Shown here piece after piece: positions 52,340 through 60,885 of a DNA stretch of 64,000 nt. Origin of the DNA: Njordibacter sp964022265 (GTDB taxonomy: Bacteria > Pseudomonadota > Gammaproteobacteria > Pseudomonadales > Balneatricaceae); contig CAXHZX010000010.1 of assembly GCA_964022265.1 (NCBI GenBank), positions 1-64,000 of the forward strand, in the 5' to 3' direction. The translations under genes and the position numbers were made by a program. The notes below the pieces were generated by a model, which saw only the letters and a program-made list of their open reading frames with translations, had not been told where the DNA came from and made no database searches. How positions within the stretch are numbered: the stretch's first letter is position 1; the number at the start of each line of letters is the position of its first letter.

Positions 52340-52525
52340 ATGCCTTTAAAGCTTGTTGCAACAATGTGTATGTTCTTTTTACTAAGTGGCTGCGTGCTTA
52401 CCAAAGTAGTGACTGTGCCTATGCGAGTTGTTGGCGCCGTTGCTTCAGCAGTACCTGTCGTAGGAGACGCTGTAGATGAGAGCATTGAAACAGTTGCAGA
52501 TGCGGTAGATGACATTCCTATTTAA
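52340..52525 (+). CDS. Small predicted lipoprotein
   Basis: 61 residues. Residues 1-17 form a lipoprotein signal with lipobox LSGC (Cys18). The mature part begins VLTKVVTVPMRVVGAV and continues VPVVGDAVDESIE, a small conserved lipoprotein type I recall from Pseudomonas relatives, of unknown function. It begins 2 bases after hexR, with AAAGGA inside hexR as ribosome-binding site, so it is probably cotranscribed and coupled. Confidence 0.8.
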   Translation: MPLKLVATMCMFFLLSGCVLTKVVTVPMRVVGAVASAVPVVGDAVDESIETVADAVDDIPI

Positions 52526-52538
52526 TTTCATTAGGCAT

Positions 52539-52579
52539 AAAAAAAACCGCTTGAGAAGTGATTCCCAAGCGGTTTTTTT
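52539..52579. terminator. Terminator after hexR and the lipoprotein gene
   Basis: AAAAAACCGCTTG pairs perfectly with CAAGCGGTTTTTT around a 12-base loop, with A and T runs at both ends, between the lipoprotein gene and convergent yaeH-like gene. Probably bidirectional. Confidence 0.9.
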
Positions 52580-52593
52580 AAGTTCGCTAGAAC

Positions 52594-52977
52594 TTATAAC
52601 TGGTCAATTTTAGCTCTAATTTCAGCAAGCTTGTCCGTCATGATGCGTTCAAGGTGAAGTAGCTCTTGAGCGATAGACTCTTTAGTGTCTATGGTTTTGT
52701 TCTCTTCATATGCGATCTTATTTAGCTCAGTCAGTGCGCGTAATAAAAAGGGAGAAATTTCACTGACTTCTTTCCATTGCTGGCTGCCTGAATCAACCAT
52801 TACACTGCGAGTCGCACGACCAAAACGGAACTTTTTGCTGCGAGGTAAGAAAGAACCTTTTTCGCGCTTGTAGTAAATCTTTAATACGTCGAAATCACCT
52901 TCTTGGCGAAGGTTGTATTTGTTAATAGCGTTAAAGCTAGTGATGCCCATTTCTAGCAAAGTAGGATAGCTTGACAT
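52594..52977 (-). CDS. yaeH: DUF3461 protein, YaeH-like
   Basis: 127 residues, unknown function, same length and pattern as E. coli YaeH (UPF0325/DUF3461): MGITSFNAINKYNLRQEGDFD, LKIYYKREKGSF, KEVSEISPFLLRALTEL and LLHLERIMTDKLAEI. The C-terminus is probably a helical coiled-coil. It is preceded by GGAGA and by a long structured leader (see the inverted repeat at 53079). Confidence 0.88.
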   Translation of the reverse strand: MSSYPTLLEMGITSFNAINKYNLRQEGDFDVLKIYYKREKGSFLPRSKKFRFGRATRSVMVDSGSQQWKEVSEISPFLLRALTELNKIAYEENKTIDTKESIAQELLHLERIMTDKLAEIRAKIDQL

Positions 52978-53078
52978 AATCGTTCTCCATAGAGATTAAA
53001 AGTTAAAGTTTTCTTATGAAAATCAATGACTCAACAAATTATTGTAAGGTGGGCTCTGGCGGCCTTGCCTTGCTGGTC

Positions 53079-53122
53079 TGATTATTTGCTGGTGAATAAA
53101 TGTAGCGAGTGGCAAATAATCA
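53079..53122. repeat. 11-bp perfect inverted repeat upstream of yaeH
   Basis: TGATTATTTGC (53079-53089) and GCAAATAATCA (53112-53122) are perfect inverted copies separated by 22 bases. On the minus strand it would lie in the yaeH leader, downstream of TATAAT at 53145-53150. It could be a hairpin, a pair of operator half-sites, or part of a small RNA. Confidence 0.5.
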
Positions 53123-53190
53123 TAGGGGTGTTTTCACTGCGCGCATTATAGCTTATTCTCGGGTTAAAAAGTAACCAGAATAGGTGCAAT

Positions 53191-53272
53191 ACCTCAATCA
53201 TTGAGGTGATAGCCTCCATTCATTTAATAAATACTGGTGTGATCTTTACGATGATCCGTTTTGCGGTATACT
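53191..53272 (+). promoter_or_regulatory. Predicted parC promoter with upstream dyad
   Basis: TTTACG (53245-53250), 16 bases and TATACT (53267-53272) form a plausible promoter 80 bases before parC. Upstream is the 17-base dyad ACCTCAA-TCA-TTGAGGT (53191-53207). The 374-base interval 52978-53351 holds nothing else I recognise besides the repeat at 53079. Confidence 0.5.
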
Positions 53273-53351
53273 CAAGGCTAATTTTTGAATTACCCATGAG
53301 TTTGACCGACAGCATCTTGGATGCGGGTCTGCTTAAAGGACTCTTTTTCTT

Positions 53352-55631
53352 ATGTCTGGTGTCATCCCCATCGATGAAGGCGTTGAACGCCTTCCTTTAA
53401 AAGAATATACCGAGCGTGCATACTTAGACTACTCCATGTATGTCATTTTGGACCGTGCCTTACCGCACATTGGCGACGGTCTAAAACCGGTCCAGCGGCG
53501 CATTATTTACGCCATGTCTGAATTAGGTCTAAAAGCCTCAGCTAAATACAAAAAGTCAGCCCGCACCATTGGTGACGTGTTGGGTAAGTTCCATCCGCAT
53601 GGAGACAGTGCCTGCTATGAAGCTATGGTGCACATGGCACAAACCTTCTCTTATCGCTATACCTTGGTTGATGGCCAAGGCAACTGGGGCTCGGCTGATG
53701 ATCCAAAATCGTTTGCCGCCATGCGTTACACCGAAGCTAAGCTTGCAGGCTACGCAGAAGTTCTGCTTGGAGAGCTTGGTCAGGGCACAGTAGATTGGGG
53801 TAATAACTTTGATGGCACGTTAAAAGAACCACTGGTGCTGCCTTCTCGGGTGCCTAACGTCCTGCTTAATGGTGCAACCGGCATCGCTGTAGGTATGGCG
53901 ACCGATATTCCACCACATAACATGCGCGAAGTGGTTTCAGCCTGCGTGCATTTATTAGATAACCCTTCTGCCACTACGGAAGAACTTTTTGAATTTGTGC
54001 GGGGGCCAGATATGCCCACAAGCGCAGAGATTATAAGCCCGCCTAGAGATCTATTGGCCATGTATAAGACCGGCCGTGGCAGTATCCGAATGCGCGCTGT
54101 TATCGATCATGAAGATGGCGATATTGTTATTACAGCATTGCCATATCAGGTATCAGGCGCCCGTATTCTGGAGCAAATTGCAGCCCAGATGCAGGCTAAA
54201 AAACTACCTATGGTCGCCGACTTAAGGGATGAATCTGATCACGAAAAGCCGACTCGGCTAGTGATTGTGCCTCGCTCGAACCGTGTAGATACAAAGCAAT
54301 TATTGAACCATCTTTTTGCTACCACTGATCTAGAGCGCTCATACAGAGTCAATTTGAATCTAATTGGCACAGATGGTAAGCCTCAAGTTAAAAGTCTGAG
54401 CGGTATTTTAAAAGAATGGCTGTCATTTAGAATGGAGACGGTCACTAGGCGCCTGCAGAACAGATTGGACAAAGTGCTTGAGCGCTTGCACCTGTTAGAA
54501 GGCCTTTTGATTGCGTATCTTAATATTGATGAGATCATTGCAATTATTCGCGAAGAAGATAAACCCAAGCCTGTGCTAATGCAGCGCTATGGATTATCAG
54601 AACTTCAAGCAGATGCTATTTTAGACTTAAAACTGCGCCACTTAGCCAGGCTAGAACAGCACCGCATAGAAGCTGAGCAATCAGAACTAGCCGATGAGCG
54701 CGATAAACTAGTTTTGTTGCTTGGCTCTAAAGCACGCTTAAAAACATTGATTAAACGTGAGCTCACAGAAGATGCAAAAGTGTTCGGTGATGATAGGCGT
54801 TCTCCTATTGTGGTGCGCGAAGAAGCCAAAGCACTTTCTGAGAGGGATTTGCTAACCTCGGAGCCAGTGACGGTCGTCGTGTCTAAACAAGGTTGGGTTC
54901 GCGGTGCCAAGGGCCATGATATTGACCCTACCAACATGAATTATAAATCAGGCGATGACTTCTTGCTTATGGCGCAAGGAAGAAGCAATCAAAGCGTGGC
55001 CTTCTTAGATGAAGGTGGAAGAAGTTATGCCCTTGAAGCACATACGTTACCTTCTGCTAGAGGCCAAGGCGAGCCGCTTAGTGGCCGCTTTAACGCGCCA
55101 AGTGGAGTCCAGTTCTGCGCCGCCGTCAGTGCTAAACCGGAGCAGTTGTTGTTGATGAGTACGGATGCCGGTTATGGTTTTGTTGCTAAATTTGAAGATT
55201 TAGTCAGCAAAAACAAGGCAGGTAAAGCGGCAGTTAGTGTGCCTAAAGGTGCAAAAATTATAGCCCCAGTACAAATAAGCCAGATTCAAGATACATGGCT
55301 TGTGGCGGTGAGTAACGAAGGACGAATGCTGGTTTTCCCACTTGAAGATTTGCCCCAGCTTGCCCGTGGTAAAGGCAATAAGATCATTAGTATTTCCCCT
55401 GCGCGCGTATTGAGCCGGGAAGAGTTTATGGTTTCCTGTGCGTTGGTCACGGACACAAGCGAGCTTCTGGTGCACTCTGGAAAACGTTATTTGCGCCTTA
55501 AACCGTCTGATTTAGTTCACTATCGAGGAGACCGAGGGCGTCGTGGTAACAAGCTTCCAAGAGGCTTCCAGAAAGTAGATAGCCTTGAGGTTGAAGGAGT
55601 TTCGCCTGAGCAAGCGACTGAACCGGGTTAG
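53352..55631 (+). CDS. parC: DNA topoisomerase IV subunit A
   Basis: Decatenates daughter chromosomes with ParE. 759 residues (E. coli 752). The winged-helix catalytic part has GLKPVQRRIIYAM, HPHGDSACYEAMV (quinolone-resistance region with Ser and Glu in wild-type arrangement) and the active-site Tyr in AAMRYTE. A beta-pinwheel C-terminal domain follows from about 490. parE is not in the window. Confidence 0.98.
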   Translation: MSGVIPIDEGVERLPLKEYTERAYLDYSMYVILDRALPHIGDGLKPVQRRIIYAMSELGLKASAKYKKSARTIGDVLGKFHPHGDSACYEAMVHMAQTFSYRYTLVDGQGNWGSADDPKSFAAMRYTEAKLAGYAEVLLGELGQGTVDWGNNFDGTLKEPLVLPSRVPNVLLNGATGIAVGMATDIPPHNMREVVSACVHLLDNPSATTEELFEFVRGPDMPTSAEIISPPRDLLAMYKTGRGSIRMRAVIDHEDGDIVITALPYQVSGARILEQIAAQMQAKKLPMVADLRDESDHEKPTRLVIVPRSNRVDTKQLLNHLFATTDLERSYRVNLNLIGTDGKPQVKSLSGILKEWLSFRMETVTRRLQNRLDKVLERLHLLEGLLIAYLNIDEIIAIIREEDKPKPVLMQRYGLSELQADAILDLKLRHLARLEQHRIEAEQSELADERDKLVLLLGSKARLKTLIKRELTEDAKVFGDDRRSPIVVREEAKALSERDLLTSEPVTVVVSKQGWVRGAKGHDIDPTNMNYKSGDDFLLMAQGRSNQSVAFLDEGGRSYALEAHTLPSARGQGEPLSGRFNAPSGVQFCAAVSAKPEQLLLMSTDAGYGFVAKFEDLVSKNKAGKAAVSVPKGAKIIAPVQISQIQDTWLVAVSNEGRMLVFPLEDLPQLARGKGNKIISISPARVLSREEFMVSCALVTDTSELLVHSGKRYLRLKPSDLVHYRGDRGRRGNKLPRGFQKVDSLEVEGVSPEQATEPG

Positions 55632-55640
55632 AGCGGTCTG

Positions 55641-57269
55641 TTAGGCGCTAAAGTGATCTATTTGCATGTCTAACAAGTCTTGATAATCACTTGTTAAGCG
55701 CGCCAAGCTTAAGGCGCCACTTGCAAGTGGCGTGCAGTTGTCAGCTTGCAGAACCCTTTGCTGAAGATCAGGGTGGTAAGCGACATGGTGGCTGATGACC
55801 ATATGATCTTGGCGTTCTCTGCGTGATAGCTGCGAGGCTTCTTCAATGAGTGTTTCTAGCGCTGCTAAAGTACCCGTGTGGACAACTATTTGGATGTTTA
55901 AGCTGGGCTTTTTGTTGGCGGCTCTTTTTTGATTAAAGGCTTTATATAAGCCAAAGAAAAATTGAGCTGCACATAAAGCATTGACGCAATGAGTCATGTG
56001 CTCATGGGGTTTATCAAATGTAATAACCATGTCTTTGGTATCGCTAATTTCTACAGCGCCGCCATAAATAGCACACACCTGATCCACTAAGCCTTGGTAT
56101 GATTCCAACACCATATGCTTTTCGACAGCGGCGATAGGGCCTTGGTCGCGGGTATTAACATTAATATATAACACGCTAACCAGGGGCTCTTCGCTTTGTG
56201 AGTGAACTTCTTCTGCAATCTCCACCGGCATTTCTTGTTCCGCCGTTTCATTGGCTGTGTTCACGAGTTCAACTGCCACAGGTGAGGGTTTTAATGGCTC
56301 AGAGTTACCCCCTTGAAGTAGGTCATCCATTGTGAATATTGGCAAGTGACCTTCTCGCGGCATGCCTTGGTTCTCTTGATCTAAAGCTTGTGAAAGCTTA
56401 GGTGCAAATAAGGGGTCGCCTAAGTCACCTAGCCCAGGTTCATGTGATAGTTCGCGAGCTAGGTTATGTAATTCGTGGTTAAATTCTTCGTTGGAATTTG
56501 GTTCACCAAGCTCTGGTTGATGATCGCTTTTCTCTTCCTGGTCACGGGCTACCACACCCTTGCCCGCAGGCATTTCTAGCTCGTATTGGAAATCCGTCGT
56601 TGTATAAGTCAGCCTTTCTTCATTAATAGAATTAAAGCCTAGGTTAATGATGCCCCATTCATCCAAGCGAGTATCATCAAGTCTGGGTGCCTTGCCGTAT
56701 TCCAATAGCTGTTCTTGGGCATCATGTAAGTAGTGCAGCGGTTGAACGAGTTTTGCGCCAAACCACCAACCCAGAATTATGCATGCCAATAACGCAAGTC
56801 CCATGGTAGGCCACATAAGCAAGCCCAGTTGTTCTAGGTTAGGTTGTATATCAACCGTTGCAGATCGCACGTGAAGGCTGCCAAGTGCTTGTTCGTTTAG
56901 CTTAATGGGGATAATGAGGTAGTTTGAGTCATTTAAAAAACCCGTCTTAGCCAGCATTTGGCCATCTGCATCATACACTGCAGCGCTGACTAGAGCGCCT
57001 TGATTTTTTAGTTCGGCGAGGGTGACATTGAGGCTGATGTAATCTTGCTTCACAATTAATGGGGCGCTCAAATTTGCAAGCTGTTGACCCATTTTTTCAG
57101 CCATAAAAGTATTTTGCTGATCAGTGACTTGGCTAATATGTTGATAGGTCATCCAGCCTATTGCCCCTGCCGCAAGGGCAAAAGTGGCCATTAACAAAAA
57201 CACAGTCTTTTGAACCAGAGTCAGACGAGAATGCATTAAGTGTCGAAAAGAAAGGATTTTGGTGGCCAT
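55641..57269 (-). CDS. AhpA/YtjB-like membrane protein with degenerate cyclase-like domain
   Basis: 542 residues. Transmembrane helices at about 21-41 and 150-170 enclose a periplasmic sensor-like region (VSAAVYDADGQMLAKTG), the layout of AhpA/YtjB proteins encoded opposite serB. A cytoplasmic HAMP-like turn leads to an acidic low-complexity linker (about 225-365). Residues about 364-470 resemble a class III nucleotidyl cyclase: VSVLYINVNT in place of the metal-binding 'D' strand, IYGGAVEISDTKDMVITF, and LNIQIVVHTG. The first metal Asp is replaced by Asn, so catalysis is unlikely. E. coli YtjB lacks this C-terminal part. Function unknown. Confidence 0.7.
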   Translation of the reverse strand: MATKILSFRHLMHSRLTLVQKTVFLLMATFALAAGAIGWMTYQHISQVTDQQNTFMAEKMGQQLANLSAPLIVKQDYISLNVTLAELKNQGALVSAAVYDADGQMLAKTGFLNDSNYLIIPIKLNEQALGSLHVRSATVDIQPNLEQLGLLMWPTMGLALLACIILGWWFGAKLVQPLHYLHDAQEQLLEYGKAPRLDDTRLDEWGIINLGFNSINEERLTYTTTDFQYELEMPAGKGVVARDQEEKSDHQPELGEPNSNEEFNHELHNLARELSHEPGLGDLGDPLFAPKLSQALDQENQGMPREGHLPIFTMDDLLQGGNSEPLKPSPVAVELVNTANETAEQEMPVEIAEEVHSQSEEPLVSVLYINVNTRDQGPIAAVEKHMVLESYQGLVDQVCAIYGGAVEISDTKDMVITFDKPHEHMTHCVNALCAAQFFFGLYKAFNQKRAANKKPSLNIQIVVHTGTLAALETLIEEASQLSRRERQDHMVISHHVAYHPDLQQRVLQADNCTPLASGALSLARLTSDYQDLLDMQIDHFSA

Positions 57270-57363
57270 TAAGTGTCAATCAAAGAGTTAGATGAGAATA
57301 GAAAACATGCCCATTCTAACGCACTAATGGTAAAATGCTAAGCTTACTTAAGGAGATGTTTTT

Positions 57364-58233
57364 ATGTTCTACCGCTTAAGCCTATTCGACTCACAACAAG
57401 AGTCAGTGGTTGGCTTGCTAAACCAACACTTCAGTCAGCTTCAACTCTCCCATCTGCAGCACCAATCAAAAGGTGAAAAAGATGCGCCTGTTTATGAATG
57501 GTCTTGGCAAGGCGATGAATCAATTGAGCCGTTAAGCGAGGCTCTTACAAATTTGCGAGATACACGCGGCATAGACTTTGTGTTGCAAACATCAGCTTTG
57601 CCTTTAAAGGGCATAAAACTTGCTGTATTTGATATGGATTCGACCCTAATTCAAGCGGAAGTGATGGATGAGCTCGCCTATGCTTTTGGTATCGGTGACA
57701 AAGTTGCGCATATTACCGCCGAGGCAATGGCTGGTCGGTTAGATTTTGAACAAAGTTTTCGTAAGAGGTTGGCGCTACTGGAAGGTTTTGAAACTTTGCA
57801 ACTGGCCAACATAAGGCAGCAAATAAAACTGATGCCCGGTGCGCAAAAGCTGATGCAAGGCCTGCAGCAAAAAGGAATCCATTGCGCGATATTATCAGGC
57901 GGCTTTAGTTACTTTGCAGATGATCTAGCGAACAAATTGGGCATGCAAGAAGCACACTCTAATGCGCTAGAAGAATTGGACGGTAAGCTTACGGGTAAGG
58001 CCAATGGCGTATTGGTGGATGCAGCTAGAAAAGTTGAATTGCTGGAGCAAATAAGCAATAGGTTAGGTGTTGAGCTTAGTCAGTGTCTGGCCGTGGGTGA
58101 TGGTGCAAATGATTTGCCTATGTTAAACAAAGCAGGCTTAGGCGTGGCTTTTCACGGTAAGCCTTTAGTTAGAGCGCGTGCCCCTCACCAAATGAATAAG
58201 GGGGGGTTAGACCAGCTATTACACATTATTTAG
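57364..58233 (+). CDS. serB: Phosphoserine phosphatase
   Basis: HAD-family enzyme of the last step of serine synthesis. 289 residues; the nucleophile motif is FDMDSTLI (Asp90, Asp92), LSGGFSYF holds motif II Ser and GDGANDLPM motif IV. The N-terminal 80 residues form the regulatory or cap-adjacent extension seen in SerB. AAGGAG lies 7 bases before ATG. Convergent with epmB. Confidence 0.96.
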   Translation: MFYRLSLFDSQQESVVGLLNQHFSQLQLSHLQHQSKGEKDAPVYEWSWQGDESIEPLSEALTNLRDTRGIDFVLQTSALPLKGIKLAVFDMDSTLIQAEVMDELAYAFGIGDKVAHITAEAMAGRLDFEQSFRKRLALLEGFETLQLANIRQQIKLMPGAQKLMQGLQQKGIHCAILSGGFSYFADDLANKLGMQEAHSNALEELDGKLTGKANGVLVDAARKVELLEQISNRLGVELSQCLAVGDGANDLPMLNKAGLGVAFHGKPLVRARAPHQMNKGGLDQLLHII

Positions 58234-58239
58234 GTTTGT

Positions 58240-59283
58240 TTATGCCCTTGAATAGAGTGTTTTGCTGGTTTTGCCAGGCTCTTCTTTAACCAGTTTAGGC
58301 ACTAAGTACCCTGGCATACTCGCCTGCATTTGGGCCACTAAATTTTGGCATGTGTCTAAATCTACAAAAAAGTGAGTAGTGCCTGCAACATGGTCGGGGA
58401 TGTGCAGGTAGTATGGGATAACGCCAATTTCTATCAAACGTTCACTTAACTTCTTTAAGCTGGCCAAATTATCATTGATGTTGGCTAACACCACACTTTG
58501 ATTGAGTAGTTGAACTTTGTGTTGGCTTAGCATGTCACATGCTAAAGCCACATCTTCAGCCAATTCGTTGGCATGGTTAGCATGCACTACCATGACACAA
58601 GTAAGCCTTGAACTATGAAATCTCTCGCATAAGCTTTGGGTAATACGCTGAGGCAGAACAATTGGTAATCGGCTATGAATTCTTAGTCGCTTAACATGCG
58701 GTATGTCCTCGATGGCATCGATTAAGTCAAACAACACTGCATCAGTGAGCGCCAACGGGTCACCACCACTTAAAATAATTTCGTGTATGTCTTCTTGGCG
58801 GGCAATGTAATCTAAACTTTCTAACCATTGATTTCTGCCTCGTTTTTGTTCGTTATACGGATAATGACGCCTAAAACAATAACGACAGTTAATTGCACAG
58901 TGGCCTGCTGCGATTAATAGCGCGCGCCCTTTATACTTGTGAACGATGCCCGGGGTTGGGTTAAATTCGGCTTCTTGCAGCGGATCTTGAACGAAGTCTG
59001 GGTGCTCTATTGCTTCTTTTGGTTGCGGCAAAACTTGCAATAGCAAGGGATCGTTTGGGTCTTGTGGGCGCATTTTTTGAGCGTAAGCCTGCGGTACTAA
59101 GGTCATAAACCCATGATCATCACATACCATTTGCGCTTGTTCGTCTTGACTAAACCCCAAAGCGCTGAGCAGTTGCCTAGGTGTTCTGTAGGCTTCTTTG
59201 AGCTGCTGCCTCCATTGGGTCGACAAATTAGTATGCTTAATCAAGTTAAAGGGGTCAACTTGGGCAGTGCTTTGGGGTATCAT
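58240..59283 (-). CDS. epmB: EF-P beta-lysylation protein EpmB (lysine 2,3-aminomutase family)
   Basis: Radical SAM and PLP enzyme converting alpha-lysine to beta-lysine for EF-P modification. 347 residues (E. coli 342). The cluster motif C-x3-C-x2-C is Cys129, Cys133, Cys136 (HCAINCRYCFRRHYPY), and LSGGDPL and HYLHIPDHVAGTTHF-type C-terminal stretch (YYLHIPDHVAGTTHF) are present. Divergent from efp by 42 bases. Confidence 0.96.
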   Translation of the reverse strand: MIPQSTAQVDPFNLIKHTNLSTQWRQQLKEAYRTPRQLLSALGFSQDEQAQMVCDDHGFMTLVPQAYAQKMRPQDPNDPLLLQVLPQPKEAIEHPDFVQDPLQEAEFNPTPGIVHKYKGRALLIAAGHCAINCRYCFRRHYPYNEQKRGRNQWLESLDYIARQEDIHEIILSGGDPLALTDAVLFDLIDAIEDIPHVKRLRIHSRLPIVLPQRITQSLCERFHSSRLTCVMVVHANHANELAEDVALACDMLSQHKVQLLNQSVVLANINDNLASLKKLSERLIEIGVIPYYLHIPDHVAGTTHFFVDLDTCQNLVAQMQASMPGYLVPKLVKEEPGKTSKTLYSRA

Positions 59284-59325
59284 TACGGTCGGTTTTCCCT
59301 ATGTACATTAGATTAGAGCGATAAT

Positions 59326-59892
59326 ATGGCTAATTATAGCAGCAACGAATTTAAATCTGGCCTTAAAGTAATGCTAGAAGGCGACCCATGCGCAATGGTG
59401 GATGTAGAGTTTGTTAAACCAGGTAAAGGTCAAGCTTTTACCCGTGTTCGTATGAAAAACTTGAAATCTGGCCGCGTCTGGGACCGTACCTTTAAGTCTG
59501 GTGAATCTATTGAAGCAGCAGACGTGATGGATCGTAACATGGAGTACTTGTACACCGATGGCGAATTTTGGCACTTTATGATGGCAGACGGCTCATTTGA
59601 GCAATACGGTGCTGACGCTAGTGCAGTTGGCGACAGCGTTAAATGGCTTAAGGAACAAGAAGTTTACATTGTCACCTTGTGGAATGATGCGCCAATATCA
59701 GTAGTGGCTCCAAACTTTGTTGACCTTGAAGTGGTTGAAACCGACCCGGGTCTTAAAGGTGACACTGCCCAAGGTGGCAGCAAGCCTGCAACACTGGCTA
59801 CAGGCGCAACTGTGCGTGTGCCTTTGTTCATTGAACAAGGTGAAGTTTTGAAAATTGACACGCGTTCAGGTGAGTACGTAAGTCGCGCCTAA
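59326..59892 (+). CDS. efp: Elongation factor P
   Basis: Relieves ribosome stalling at polyproline. 188 residues, the E. coli length. Lys34 in KPGKGQAF is the site that receives beta-lysine. TDPGLKGDTA and the C-terminus TRSGEYVSR are standard. epmA follows by 16 bases. Confidence 0.98.
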   Translation: MANYSSNEFKSGLKVMLEGDPCAMVDVEFVKPGKGQAFTRVRMKNLKSGRVWDRTFKSGESIEAADVMDRNMEYLYTDGEFWHFMMADGSFEQYGADASAVGDSVKWLKEQEVYIVTLWNDAPISVVAPNFVDLEVVETDPGLKGDTAQGGSKPATLATGATVRVPLFIEQGEVLKIDTRSGEYVSRA

Positions 59893-59908
59893 TCAGTAGG
59901 TTTTGATA

Positions 59909-60877
59909 ATGACATGGCAACCCAGTGCTGATGTTCAAACGCTTAAGCGTCGAGCAAAGGTCATTAGCCTAATCCGTGCCTTCTTTGACACGCGCAAGGT
60001 TTTAGAAGTAGATACCCCGGTAATGTCCCATTACGGGGTATCAGACCCTCATATTGATTCCATTTCAGTTCAATTTACGCCAGATGGCGCTTCTCTAGCC
60101 CAACCTATGGCTTTAATGTCATCGCCTGAATACGCCATGAAACGGCTCTTGGCTGCGGGCAGTGGCGACATTTATCAGATTGCAAAAGCATTTAGAAATG
60201 GCGAAGTGGGGACTCGACATAATCCAGAATTCACTTTGCTTGAATGGTATCGCATTGGCTATAGTATAGAGCAGCTCATGCAGGAGGTGGCTCAACTCCT
60301 AGAGCAGGTTTTACCTGAGCACAGGTTAGATTGGCAATATTTATCTTACAAACAGGCTTTTCTGAGCATTCTAAAGATCGATCCACTTAACGCTTCAGAT
60401 AAAGAAGTTAAAGATGCGGCCATGGGGCTGATTGATTTGCAGATGGATCATGATACACAACGAGAGACTTGGCTTGATTTATTGATGAGTCATTGTGTTG
60501 AGCCCCAGTTACCCAGCGCTTGCTTCATTTACGATTATCCAGCTAGCCAATGCGCTCTTGCACAAACCGCTTTAGATGAGGCTGGTGATCATATAGCGCG
60601 ACGCTTTGAAGTGTATATCAATGGGATAGAGCTAGGTAATGGTTACCTTGAACTACAAGATGCCAAAGAGCAGCTGAGACGTTTTGAAATGGATAATCAA
60701 TCTCGCCATGCGATGGGCAAAGCCACCATGGATGCAGATTTAAGATTAGTGGCGGCGCTTCAAACAGGGTTGCCAGATTGCTGCGGTGTGGCGATCGGCA
60801 TCGATCGCTTATTGATGCTTCAGTCAAATCAAACCGATATTGCTAAGGTCATGGCATTTAACCATCCCTTAGCCTAG
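59909..60877 (+). CDS. epmA: EF-P lysine ligase EpmA
   Basis: Truncated class II LysRS paralogue that ligates beta-lysine to EF-P Lys34. ATG 59909 gives 322 residues (E. coli 325); TTG 59903 is an alternative. It lacks the OB-fold anticodon domain; motif 2 FRNGEVGTRHNPEFTLLEWYR and motif 3 GVAIGIDRLLML match. AGTAGG is the ribosome-binding site. Cotranscribed with efp. Confidence 0.96.
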   Translation: MTWQPSADVQTLKRRAKVISLIRAFFDTRKVLEVDTPVMSHYGVSDPHIDSISVQFTPDGASLAQPMALMSSPEYAMKRLLAAGSGDIYQIAKAFRNGEVGTRHNPEFTLLEWYRIGYSIEQLMQEVAQLLEQVLPEHRLDWQYLSYKQAFLSILKIDPLNASDKEVKDAAMGLIDLQMDHDTQRETWLDLLMSHCVEPQLPSACFIYDYPASQCALAQTALDEAGDHIARRFEVYINGIELGNGYLELQDAKEQLRRFEMDNQSRHAMGKATMDADLRLVAALQTGLPDCCGVAIGIDRLLMLQSNQTDIAKVMAFNHPLA

Positions 60878-60885
60878 GTTTTTCT

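Noticed and set aside
53206..53400. 64-codon open frame overlapping the parC start
   Set aside because: It covers the predicted parC promoter and runs into parC out of frame; hydrophobic composition reflects the T-rich leader.
55641..57269. AhpA-like protein as a histidine kinase
   Set aside because: No H-box, N-box or G-box ATP-binding motifs follow the HAMP-like region; the C-terminal pattern is cyclase-like instead.
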